Shown: one piece after another, positions 34,272 through 43,500 of the stretch
Layout: each line of letters opens with the position of its first letter
Position numbering within the stretch: the stretch's first letter is position 1
Origin: Prorocentrum cordatum
Lineage: Eukaryota > Sar > Dinophyceae > Prorocentrales > Prorocentraceae
DNA length: 64,000 nucleotides
Direction of reading: 5' to 3'
Assembly (NCBI GenBank): GCA_963575745.1
Contig: CAUYUJ010014750.1
Location: forward strand, 227,166 to 291,165
Position numbers and translations under genes: made by a program
The notes under the pieces: generated by a model
Seen by the model: only the letters and a program-made list of their open reading frames with translations
What the model was told of the DNA's origin: nothing
Databases searched by the model: none

Positions 34272-34528
34272 TGTGTGAAAGTTGTATTAGCAGGGATGTG
34301 AGATATAGGATGATAATTATAATTATCTCTGCTGCTGCTCTCGCTCGCTCATGCTTGCACTCTCTTGTTCACCGCGGCCGTTTTGGCTGTGGACCCGCCA
34401 GCTGTGGCGGGAGGGTGGACGCACTCAACGACTGTCTAGCCTGATTCGGTATAACATCAAATCACACTCTATCTATTTCTTCTTTCATCAAGAGGTTGTG
34501 GGTGGAGAGATTTGGATCAATATTTACA
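34272..34528 (+). repeat. Element 3 5' LTR
   Basis: 257 bp from TGTGTGAAAG to AATATTTACA (TG...CA ends). It contains a short CTGCTGCTGCTCTCGCTCGC tract and ACCGCGGCCGTTTTGGCTG near 34371, which partly resembles the dinoflagellate spliced leader. Confidence 0.95.
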
Positions 34529-34529
34529 C

Positions 34530-34542
34530 TGGTAGCGCGAGC
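34530..34542 (+). other. Element 3 primer-binding site
   Basis: TGGTAGCGCGAGC one base after the 5' LTR, resembling the complement of initiator tRNA-Met 3' end. Elements 2 and 4 have close versions in the same place. Confidence 0.75.
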
Positions 34543-34804
34543 TGAATCAGTCCGCAGTGCGAGGATTACATACAGAGTGGCCGTGCAGACATACATGCTG
34601 GCGCTCACTTACCTCTTCGCGGTGCTAAACCACTGCGCTCAACAGATCAAGTCGATCGACAAGACGCTCAATATCATCACCTACAACAACTTGGACGAGG
34701 ATCGTTGCATCAACAACATCCCGGGCGAGCAGCAGAACTACAGCAGCAACGATCTAGACAGCTACTACATCGGTAACAAGCTCAGTAGCATCACAGTCAT
34801 CAAG

Positions 34805-36090
34805 ATGACGTCCAGGCAGCAGCAGCAGCAGCTCAATGACGGGCCCCTCTTCGTTAACAAGGAGGGGTGGTACACTACAACGGAGACCCTTCCTGCGGCG
34901 AGGAGTTCGAGGAGCGTGCAATACTTGGCTACCACGCTAGCGAGGAGAAGATCAAGAAGCTCTACGCGATCAAGCTCAATAATTCTCTGAATGGACGAGC
35001 ATGGACACTTACATGTAAGAAGGCTGAGATCAGTACGTGGGCAGTGTTGGACGAAGCAGGTAACGACCCACTTGCTGCAGTCAAACTGGTGGTAACAACA
35101 GTACGACAGGCGGCGAGAGGATCGCACCACTACAGAGCAGCAAGCGTTCGAGGAATATGTATTCAGAGGTTTTCGCAATAGAACGGAGTCTGTGCAGGAC
35201 TATATATCAAGGCGAAAGACTGAGTACGAACGGCTCAAGTCACTTTCAACGAATACGACAGTCAGCGAGGACCCACGGACATACTTTCTACTGAAGCTAG
35301 CAAACATCAGCATGCAAGAGCACAAGGCAATCCCTGGCCAATGCAACAACGAGTACATCTGGGACGACGTAACGGCAGCCATGCTGATACAGCTGGACAG
35401 CGCAAGCCGAGATGATCGTGGACATGGACGCTATGGAACCTACCCGGTGGACTACGACGACGAAGAAGAAGATGCTCTACTCGGAGACGAACGTGCGTGC
35501 GACGAGGACGTCTTCCTGAGTGATGCGGACTGCGACGCACTTGCAGCGGACACCGAGGAGCAGATCGCGAATCCCTACGCGGTATCAGCAGCAGGAGACC
35601 AGCCGAACTTCCAAGAGAGGACCGACCAGGCACACGAACTACACCCAGTACTTGACGAGCATCTAGCACAAGAATCTGACGAACCCCATGAGCACCCCAG
35701 TGAGCTCGGAGGAGAGATCGTGGACAAGCAGACCGACACCAGGGTCGTGGTCGAGGACGGAGCCCAGCAGACCAAGCACAGACTACCTGGAGAAGACAAC
35801 ACAGCGGCCGACCTACAGAAGCTACGAGATCGTGCTGAGCAGATCGCAGCGTTGTGGGTCAGCTGCGAGAACATGGAAGCGGCCTTCAGGGACTACATGG
35901 ATTTCTGTTTGGACTGGGCCCTACATCGTTTCCAGCAGCTCATGCGCATCACCATGGAAATGGCGCCGAACGGTCTCAGGAATATGGCCCACGATCTCTG
36001 CCAAGCAGCGCGGGACAAGACCTCGGAGCTACGTGACATCGTGAGGAGTACCTGCGAGCGCCTACCGATTGGAGTACGACCGACATGGTT
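34805..36090 (+). pseudogene. Element 3 gag (frameshifted)
   Basis: A likely start is ATG at 34805 (MTSRQQQQQLNDGPLFVNKE). The reading passes to a second frame at about 34867 (EEFEERAILGYHASEEKIKK, LNNSLNGRAWTLTCKKAEIS) and a third at about 35098 (EEYVFRGFRNRTESVQDYIS, RRKTEYERLKSL), reaching ISMQEHKAIPGQC near 35310. The text from about 35440 is acidic and Gln-rich, then helical (LRDRAEQIAALWVSCENMEA, FRDYMDFCLDWALHRFQQLM). No zinc knuckle is visible. The sequence fits a copia gag and spacer. Two or three single-base frame changes break it. Confidence 0.65.
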
Positions 36091-36800
36091 GTGGACGCAA
36101 CGCCGAGCTGGAACCAACTACGCCCCAGAGGGCGACCGCACACCAACCAACACCAGGGCGGCAGCAACCTTACGAGGAGCTGGAAGACATCGAGGCCTAC
36201 GCAGTACGAAAAGGACCTATTCCAGATGGACGTCCTGGACACTGCGTGCCTACGTGGATGTGGAAGTTCAATATCACTAGGCGGCTACACAGAGGACGGC
36301 AGAGTCACCACGCGGATGGGAGGATCATACATGCGCTTCCGAGGCGTGAATGATAGCGCCCCGGCCATGGCAGAAGGAGAACGAGTGGTGACGGCTGGAC
36401 TTGCTGGAGCTGACGTGAACCTACGCTTCCAAAGGTGGCCGAAGTCAAAGACGCCAATACTGCTGAGCATCCACCAGCTGGAGGAGCTAGACACAGTGAT
36501 ATACATCAAGGATCGGAACGCGGACTTCAAGGCGATCAACAAGTACGGAGTGCCTCTCAACAAGACGGAGAAGGGACACCTGACGATCTCGCTCAAGGAG
36601 TGGCCGAAGAAGGAGACGACAAAGATCGTGCCATCAGTCACGCCCGACGAGATCGACATCTGGAATGCGGAGGTCCAGGAGATCGATAAGGGCATCCTAC
36701 GGCGGAAGCAGAGGAAGCAGATCGAGACGTGGGAGAAGGAGATTCAGGACAAGCTGGACCAGTGCCAGCAGATCGTGGACACGCTGAAGGCGGACCCTGA
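36090..36800 (+). pseudogene. Element 3 protease region
   Basis: Plus-strand frame 36085-36954. FQMDVLDTACLRGCGSS carries Asp-Thr-Ala at 36238-36246, the expected position of the aspartic protease Asp-Thr/Ser-Gly. It is followed by GGSYMRFRGVNDSAPAMAEG, TPILLSIHQLEELDTVIYIK and GHLTISLKEWPK, the usual post-active-site block. A helical stretch (WNAEVQEIDKGILRRKQRKQ and QDKLDQCQQIVDTLKADPEE) then leads into the methyltransferase-like domain in the same frame. Upstream frame change near 36090. Confidence 0.7.
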
Positions 36801-36807
36801 GGAGAAG

Positions 36808-37330
36808 CGGCCCATCATCTGCGAGCTCTACGCAGGTGGCATGGCAGCCACATCAGAAGCTCAGCAGCGGCGGCATCCAGTGACGAGGCCGAGGGACATC
36901 ATGATCGGGGACGACCTGCTGGGCGCGAAGTCGCAGAAGACCGTCCTGAAGTAGCTGAACGAGGATGACCCCTACATGACCATTGTGGGCTTCCCCTGCG
37001 ACCCGTTCACGAACATATCCCACATGTTCCCGAAGGACACGAAGATGCGTAAGTTGGCGATCGGCATGAAGCACCTGCAGCTTGTCATAATGATTTGGCT
37101 CAACTGCAAGCGCCGAGGAGCTCATATGCTACTGGAAAACCCGTTGACGTCGAGAGCCTGGCAGCTTATGCCATGGCTGGGCTCAGAGTTCGTGAGCGCG
37201 ATGATGCACCAGTGCGCCGAGGGCAGCAACCTGGTGGACTTCATGGGCGATCCAGTCAAGAAGCCGACGAGGTTCCTGACGACCGCACATGCTCGGCAAG
37301 AAGCTCAACAGCATCAGATGTGACGAGCAG
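36808..37330 (+). CDS. Element 3 cytosine-C5-methyltransferase-like domain (interrupted)
   Basis: Continues in frame from the protease. It reads RPIICELYAGGMAATSEAQQ (36808 on, like the SAM-binding motif I), then, across an in-frame TAG at 36952-36954, MTIVGFPCDPFTNISHMFP with Pro-Cys at 36994-36999 (motif IV, catalytic Cys retained), HLQLVIMIWLNCK, HMLLENPLTSRAWQL with Glu-Asn-Pro at 37135-37143 (motif VI, ENV in true enzymes), and MGDPVKKPTRFLTTA. Motif order and spacing fit the C5-methyltransferase fold, though it is short and divergent. After a frame change near 37288 it ends with SIRCDEQHAHT. Retrotransposons with DNMT genes are published for dinoflagellates; whether this domain is active is inference. 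Confidence 0.6.
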
Positions 37331-38680
37331 CACGCACACACGAGCGTGATCAACAGGCCGAAGGGAACAGCATCGAGCCTTGGAGACTGGACCAAGGAGC
37401 TGGCCAAGACGATCTTGGACGGCATCGAGGATCAGCGAGACCTCGAGAAGCATCATGGTGGCCACGCCCGGTACGCCAACAATTTCGACGACATCGACTG
37501 TGACGAATTCGAGGCCAACCCTGCGGAGACGGAGGCGCCGATGCACGCTAGCGCGGCGGCGATCTTCAACAAGCATGGCGAGAACATCGAGATGGCGGAA
37601 TGGACGGCGGTGCCACCACTCATGCGAGCAGCTATCAAGAAGATACACGAAAGCCCTTCACATGGACCATACAAGGAGTCACTGGTACCGTATCTACAGC
37701 ATGGTGGAGCTAGCCGACGAGCGGTACAATCAGCACGTCTCTTCAGATGCACGACATGCGAAGAGCAAGCTCGGACGGCAGCGAGACCTACGGCAGCTCA
37801 GCCTAAGGCTCAGGACTTTAACGAAGCCATCAGCATGGACTTCATGATCATACCCGACCTGGACAAGAACATGCACGTGGTGCTTGTTATCGTGGACGTG
37901 GCCTCGGACTTCACCGTGGCGATCTACACGTGTCCCGGATCGAGACCTACGGCAGAGTTAGCAAAGAAGGCTTTCGAACTCGGATGGTTTACCTGGGCCG
38001 GGCCACCGCGCATCGTGGAGCAGGACCAGGACTCTACCTTTATGGGCGAGTTCGAGACGCTGTGCAACGACCTGGGCATTGTGATCAACAGCGCGGCCCC
38101 AGAGGCTCACTGGCAGATGGGCAAGGTCGAGAGGGAGATACGCTACCTGAAGGAGATGGCGACGAGTGTCTTCAACGCTGGGGAAGTTCGTGGTCAAGAT
38201 TCGGTTGCAGCAGCAGTACGTGGCATGGCCAACGCGTGCAATCAACGTCAGCACGGCAGGCTTCTCACCATAGCTGTGGGCACCTGGAGCTGGACATCGA
38301 CTGCCTGCAAGTTTGACGAATCCCGACAACGACCCAGCAATGGTTTCACGAGTGGCCGAGAATTCGTCATTCTGTCACCGACTACACCTTCAACCGATCT
38401 GTTCGGAATCCTTTTTCAAGGCAGCAAACTCATCAGCATTGAGACGGACAGTTCTGGCGAGGACGAGGCCCCAGCCAGGGCCATTTCAGCACGGTGATCT
38501 ATTGATGTTTGGGCGATCTGATAACCTAAAGCGGAACCCGCATGCACGATGGCATGGACCTGCCCGGTGCCTGGGCAAGGATGAGCACGGTTACTGGCTG
38601 ATCCACAACAGGATCCCGATACTGAGTTCACCCAGTCTCCTTCGAAGGGCGACTGAGCACGAGGTGGCCACCATGCAGTT
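37330..38680 (+). pseudogene. Element 3 integrase
   Basis: Frame 37289-38497, numbered from 37289. The N-terminal zinc-binding part has His near 120-125 and CTTC at 154-157. The core has SMDFMIIPD (D184), VEQDQDSTFMGEF (D246) and AHWQMGKVEREIRYLKEM (E281); the D246-E281 spacing is that of retroviral and copia integrases. A frameshift near 38320 moves the C-terminal part to another frame: RRTVLARTRPQPGPFQHGDL, HGPARCLGKDEHGYWLIHNR and PILSSPSLLRRATEHEV. The catalytic triad is intact, so this was functional until recently. Confidence 0.88.
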
Positions 38681-38689
38681 CACCGACCT

Positions 38690-39611
38690 GTTTTCAGATG
38701 GCGGACCTGCACGTGGACGAGCTGGTCAAGCGTGGTTTTCTGGACCTTCGAGGTCAACAGTATAACCAAGCACGAGATGATCAACAGCCAGACCAGCAGC
38801 CAGATCAACGGTCAGATCAGCAGCCAGATCAACATCAAGATCGCCGAGATCCAGGACATCAGCAGCATCCTGGACAGGGCGTTGTCCCACCGCAGCCAGC
38901 AGGTGGACAAGATGATGCACCCTCGAGCGCACCCACGACGGCACCAGCAGCACCTGCTCAGGGCAACGTGGAGCTGACGAAGACAGCGGACAGCAGGAAG
39001 CGACGATCGAAAGTGGTACACGATAACGACGTGATGCCAATGCGTCAGAGGCTGGACGACGAGTACGAGACAGCACCAGCTGATCAAGATCATGCAGAGG
39101 AGGACCTTCGAGCACGACTTGTTCGAGCGCACCAAGCTTGGGGCGCCATCTTGGGAGCAGCGGCGGCCGGCAGCCAGGGCAAGACCGACCTGAGGCAGCT
39201 GGATAACGTCAAGGACGCCCCTGAAGGAACGACCAACCTGGGTACATGATCGAGAGGCGGCGGCTTTTCAACTTGGACACGCGCGACCTGGTTCAAGATA
39301 TCTCGAGAGTGGACTGGACAGCCAACCCTCAGATCATCGACGATGTGGCATCGCAAGACCCCATCACGATCATCGAGGAGATCACTCTGGGAAAGGAATA
39401 GGAAGCTGGAGATGGACCAGGAGGTGGCCAACAGCCTGCAGCAGCCCCGCAGGGGCCTACCAACACCGACGAGACCATGGAGGAACCTAAGGAGGTGAAG
39501 CGGGGAGGCAAGAAGCACGCCAAGAAGGGCCTGAAGCTCAAGCAGACCAAGCGGGACGACGCTCAGGACGATCGAGCTTAGCTTCGAGTACCTGCCAGGA
39601 TCTAGAGGCAC
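38690..39611 (+). pseudogene. Element 3 linker between integrase and reverse transcriptase
   Basis: The frame 38698-39249 is Gln/Asp/Pro-rich with a repeated QQPDQ motif. The next frame from 39243 reads ERRRLFNLDTRDLVQDISRV and then acidic and Lys-rich text (EEPKEVKRGGKKHAKKGLKL). In-frame TAG codons at 39399, 39579 and 39603 interrupt it. This is the low-complexity hinge usual between copia integrase and reverse transcriptase. Confidence 0.6.
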
Positions 39612-40850
39612 ATGGAGGAGCGCCAGGCGGAAGAAACGGCAGCAGTACCAGCAGAGGCACCGCAGGATCAGCCGGCTACATCATCGTCAAGTACGCGACA
39701 GCCTGCGCAGGACAAGCGCCAGGAGCACCCAGCCACGATCAAGGAGTTCTTGCTGGACGATGTGCCGATCAGCATCAAGCGAGCCCGGGCACAGACTGGG
39801 CCAGTCAAGCAGCTGGCAGATGCACCGCTACTCGTCGAGGCGTTCGTGGCCGAGCGGATGCGCAGCCAGCCGACGAGGGCCAACAAGCATCAAGAGATCA
39901 ACTTGAAGACGCTGGGCGACGACAAGCTCAAGTGGAAGAAGATGCAGCAGACGGCGGAGAAGGAGTGGAACACGCGGTGCAACCACGATGCAGCAACCCA
40001 CATATCAGGGGCAGCAGTCGACAAGGTCGACCCGGACAAGAAACTGAGCTCCAAGGTGGTCTGGACCGATAAGGACCCCGCGACCTTCGAGCCGAAGGCC
40101 AGGATCTGCGGGAGAGGCTACGTGGAGGAGTTCGACGACAAGCTACGACGGGACTCACAGACAGTCTCAGCACAGATGACGTTACTCCTGCGCAGCATCG
40201 TATCAAGCCTCAACTTGGACCTAGTCATCGCAGATGTGGGAGCCTTTCTGCAAGGCAAGGCCATCGCACGCAAGCTCTACTTCCGTATCCCGACGAACCT
40301 CGGGAAGTGCAACATCCCGGGAGTGAAGGCAGGCGACCTGCTGAAGTTAAACAAGAGCATCTACGGGACCAACGATGCAGCTCGCGCGTGGTATGTGGCA
40401 CTGCGCGAGACGCTCGTGAAGCTTGGATGGGAAGGCCTGAGCTTCGAGCCCGCAACCTTCATCAAGCGCAATGCGAAGGGCACGATCATCGGGATCCTTT
40501 GCCTGCGCGTGGACGACTTCCTCATGGGCATCAAACAGGACGACCCGGAGGGCGCCAAGATCATGAAGGACCTGCAGAAGGAGATCGACTTTGGCGAGGT
40601 CAAGTACGCGAGGAAAGAGCAGGCGACGTTCTGTGGTTGGGCCTACAAGCAGGACGAGGATGGCAGCATCAACGTCACCATGGAGGCCTACGTGAAGTCG
40701 ATGCTGACTGCACGTATCTCCAGAGAGCGCAGCAAGGCACCAGATAGCGCCTTGACCCATGCAGAGCATCGTGGACTACGAATGGTGGTTGGACAACTGC
40801 AATGGGCTGCGCGAGTGATATGCTTCGAGGAAGCCTTCGCGGCATCCTGA
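39612..40850 (+). CDS. Element 3 reverse transcriptase (copia type)
   Basis: An uninterrupted 412-residue frame. KARICGRGYVEEFDDK (162-177), VIADVGAFLQGKAIARKLYF (D208, palm motif A), LLKLNKSIYGTNDAARAWYV (finger/palm), GILCLRVDDFLMG with the catalytic box RVDD (299-302, 40506-40517), ATFCGWAYKQDEDGS, INVTMEAYVKSML and LRMVVGQLQWAARVICFEE are all in the copia order and spacing. Both box aspartates are present, but Arg replaces the usual Tyr. The frame is in phase with the linker before it and RNase H after it, closing at TGA 40848-40850. Confidence 0.92.
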   Translation: MEERQAEETAAVPAEAPQDQPATSSSSTRQPAQDKRQEHPATIKEFLLDDVPISIKRARAQTGPVKQLADAPLLVEAFVAERMRSQPTRANKHQEINLKTLGDDKLKWKKMQQTAEKEWNTRCNHDAATHISGAAVDKVDPDKKLSSKVVWTDKDPATFEPKARICGRGYVEEFDDKLRRDSQTVSAQMTLLLRSIVSSLNLDLVIADVGAFLQGKAIARKLYFRIPTNLGKCNIPGVKAGDLLKLNKSIYGTNDAARAWYVALRETLVKLGWEGLSFEPATFIKRNAKGTIIGILCLRVDDFLMGIKQDDPEGAKIMKDLQKEIDFGEVKYARKEQATFCGWAYKQDEDGSINVTMEAYVKSMLTARISRERSKAPDSALTHAEHRGLRMVVGQLQWAARVICFEEAFAAS

Positions 40851-41384
40851 CTGGCATCTACGCTAGGAGCTCCGACGGTGAAGGACCTACAGGACGGCAA
40901 CGCGGCCATCAGGCGGATCCAGAAGCGGACCGACTTGCTGATTAGGTTCTCAGCAGGCCTGAACCTGTGGAAGACCATGGTGATCAATGTCACCGACAGT
41001 GCTTTCGACAATCTGCCGAAGCACAGATCACAACGTGGACACTTCATCATGCTGGGCGACCAGAAGATCAACGAGGGCCACAGCAACAAGTAGAAGGTAC
41101 ACTGCATTGGGTGGCAGTCTTCCAAGATTCAACGAGTGGTGCGATCTACTCTCTCGGCGGAGGCCTACTCATGTGCGGATTCGGTGGACATGTTGATATG
41201 GACGAGGTCGACCCTGGCGGAGATCCTGTACCCGGAGATGGACATGACCGAGATTGTGCACGACACCTGCCCGGTGAAATGCATTTCGGTGACCGACTGC
41301 AAGAGCCTATACGACACGATCACAAACGAGAAGATCTCAATGACGGACAAGAGGCTTTCTCTGGAAGCGGCTAGATTGAGGTAG
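40851..41384 (+). pseudogene. Element 3 RNase H
   Basis: In the same frame as the reverse transcriptase: MVINVTDSAFDNLPK (first Asp), VVRSTLSAEAYSCADSVDML (Glu), CISVTDCKSLYDTITNEK (Asp), and beyond a TAG, QMLADCLTKVLPGG (last Asp, about 41430). All four catalytic acidic residues are present. In-frame stops TGA 40848, TAG 41091 and TAG 41382 interrupt the frame without disturbing the motifs. It would degrade the RNA strand during cDNA synthesis. Confidence 0.88.
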
Positions 41385-42404
41385 TCACTCAAGGAGGTCA
41401 GCATCAAGTGGGTCAAGAGCGAGCAGATGCTAGCGGACTGTTTGACGAAAGTACTTCCAGGAGGCTACGCGAGGAAGATAGTTACATCAAATTTGTGGAC
41501 TCTTGGGCCTGATGACAGGGCACCGTCGATACACGGACGAAAGCTTGTTGGACCAGAGAAGGTGGCAGCCAACAAAGAGGTGGACGCGCTAAACGCGAAG
41601 ATGGCCAAGTACGTCAAGCAGGAGCTGTGCGACGACACCGGGAAGGACGACGAGGAGATCTCTACGTGGCCGGTGGAGACGTACAACTACGTGGATGAGT
41701 GCTTCTACGACGACAAAGACGAAGCTCAATACGAGGACTACGTCGAGGCATTCTACCAGGAAGAGCTAACGGACAACTACCCGATGGAGAGGAGTGGCGC
41801 GCAGAGAACCATCCAGATACCTGACCAAGTTGTAGTTCTGTTTCAACTCTGTGCACTTGCAGTGTATGGAGTTTGTCTTTCGATGTCTCCTACGGTGGTG
41901 ACATTAGTCTCTATCATCGCGGGTATCATCATATTCATCTACATAATGCAGCCTAAACAGAACGACGACGAGGACACGGCTGAACCGATGGAGGTGGATA
42001 GTTCAAGCAACGACAACCTGTTCAAGCCGGAGTTGCCCGAGAAGCCGGTCAAGGTCAAATCCAGGACGGCGAAGGCTACGCCGAAAGCTACGACGACAAC
42101 ACTCGCAGTAAGAGCCGAGCCAGAGACCTACGATGACGAGATCATGGGAGATGGACCAATCATGCTGGGAGATAGTGCTCTACTGAGGCAGTGGCTGGAG
42201 ACCATGGGACCGACGATAATCAGGAGTGGCAAGTACGAGGGTGACAGCTACGAGACGATCTATACGAAGGACAGGCACTACGCAAATTGCCTAGGACGGT
42301 GTCTCAAGCTGGACGCAGACGAGAGCAGGAGTTATAACCTCGACCCAAGCATCAAGAGCTACATTGAATACAGCATCGTCAAGTCAGCAGTGCGTGTACG
42401 CTGA
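41385..42404 (+). CDS. Element 3 pol C-terminal extension with two membrane segments
   Basis: In phase with RNase H. Numbered from Met at 41427, it has the end of RNase H (1-25), an acidic region (60-120), hydrophobic segments at about 135-151 (VVVLFQLCALAVYGVCL) and 155-173 (PTVVTLVSIIAGIIIFIYI), a Lys/Thr-rich stretch (205-230) and a C-terminal domain (LLRQWLETMGPTIIRSGKYE, SRSYNLDPSIKSYIEY). This is about 300 residues longer than an ordinary copia pol. I recognise no family. The position recalls envelope-like extensions of some copia lineages, but there is no other evidence for that role. The frame is fully open. Confidence 0.7.
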   Translation, partial: SLKEVSIKWVKSEQMLADCLTKVLPGGYARKIVTSNLWTLGPDDRAPSIHGRKLVGPEKVAANKEVDALNAKMAKYVKQELCDDTGKDDEEISTWPVETYNYVDECFYDDKDEAQYEDYVEAFYQEELTDNYPMERSGAQRTIQIPDQVVVLFQLCALAVYGVCLSMSPTVVTLVSIIAGIIIFIYIMQPKQNDDEDTAEPMEVDSSSNDNLFKPELPEKPVKVKSRTAKATPKATTTTLAVRAEPETYDDEIMGDGPIMLGDSALLRQWLETMGPTIIRSGKYEGDSYETIYTKDRHYANCLGRCLKLDADESRSYNLDPSIKSYIEYSIVKSAVRVR

Positions 42405-42783
42405 ACCCCACTACCACAAATGTGACGATATCTTTGAGCCAGCCATGGCAGTGGCTCAGATGTGAACGGTGTGGGAATGATGAGTGATTTGGACTACCAT
42501 TTACAGATGATGAGTGAATTGGAGTACTATTTACATATGCTGAGTGAGAGCACCCCCTCAAGAGCTCAGGTAAATATTTGTTTTATATCTTGATATCTGT
42601 TGCTCGGTGCGTGGATTTTTGTATCTGAATATCTGTTGCTTGGTGCGTGGATTTTTTTATTGTGATATCTGTTGCTCGGTGCGCGGACGGTAGCTTGACC
42701 GTTCGAGCCGATAATATTATTGAATATTCTAGAAGCTTGCTGCAGAATTTGCCAAGGCATTCTTTAGCAACGTTTCCTTTTCC
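42405..42783 (+). repeat. Element 3 3' untranslated region with short tandem repeats
   Basis: Two copies of TGATGAGTGA(T/A)TTGGA plus CTA(C/T)TTTACA near 42479 and 42510, then three copies of about 45 bp around ATATCTGTTGCT(C/T)GGTGCG (42592-42690). It ends TTTCCTTTTCC before the 3' LTR; the expected polypurine tract is not obvious on the plus strand. Confidence 0.7.
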
Positions 42784-43040
42784 TGTGTGAAAGTTGTATT
42801 AGCAGGGATGTGAGATATAGGATGATAATTACAATTATCTCTGCTGCTGCTCTCGCTCGCTCATGCTTGCACTCTCTTGTTCACCGCGGCCGTTTTGGCT
42901 GTGGACCCGCCAGCTGTGGCGGGAGGGTGGACGCACTCAACGACTGTCTAGCCTGATTCGGTATAACATCAGATCACACTCTATCTATTTCTTCTTTCAT
43001 CAAGAGGTTGTGGGTGGAGAGATTTGGATCAATATTTACA
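42784..43040 (+). repeat. Element 3 3' LTR
   Basis: 257-bp copy of 34272-34528 with two substitutions seen by eye. The GGGACAGTG minisatellite resumes at 43041. Confidence 0.95.
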
Positions 43041-43500
43041 GGTGGGGACGGTGGTGGTGGGGACAGTGGTGTGGGGACAGTGGGAATGAGGTGGAAACAG
43101 TGGGACAGTGGAGGGTACAATGGTGGTGGGGACAGTGGTGAAGGCGGTGGCGAGGACGGCGGTGGGACAATGGGACAGAGGTACAGTGGAGACAATGGTG
43201 GGGACAGTGGGGACAGTGGTGGGAACAGTGGGACAGCTCAGTGGGACAGCGGAGGAGTCAGTGGGACAGTGGGGACAGTGGGGATAGTCGGGCAGTGGTT
43301 GGGGCCGTGGAGACAGTGGGGAGAGTGGAACCGTGGTGGGAACATTGGTGGGGACAGTGGGGACAGTGCGACAGTGGTGGGGGCACTGGTGGGCTCAGTA
43401 GGGACGGTGGTGGAACCAGTGGGGACAATGGTGGTGAGGACAGTGGTGCTGGGAACAACAGTGGGGGATGTGATGCGGACGGTGGTAGGGACCGGGAGTC
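43041..43500 (+). repeat. GGGACAGTG minisatellite, right block
   Basis: GTGGGGACAGTGG, GTGGGAACA and similar words recur about every 9-18 bp. This is the continuation of 34111-34271. Confidence 0.92.

Larger units (their letters stand above)
34272..43040 (+). mobile_element. Element 3: young Ty1/copia retrotransposon with methyltransferase-like domain
   Basis: Bounded by 257-bp LTRs (34272-34528 and 42784-43040) that differ at only two positions I can find (T/C near 34317/42829, A/G near 34456/42968), so the insertion is recent. The flanks AGTGG (34267-34271) and GGTGG (43041-43045) are a near-match target duplication within a minisatellite. Internal order on the plus strand is primer-binding site, gag, protease, C5-methyltransferase-like domain, integrase, Gln/Asp-rich linker, reverse transcriptase, RNase H and a C-terminal membrane-segment extension. 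Despite its youth the coding part has several frameshifts and seven in-frame stops, six of them TAG. Confidence 0.95.

Noticed and set aside
42430-42460. Spliced-leader gene on the minus strand (TGGCTCAAAG after GCCATGG)
   Set aside because: It needs an insertion and several substitutions to match the 22-nt leader and lacks the rest of the conserved core.
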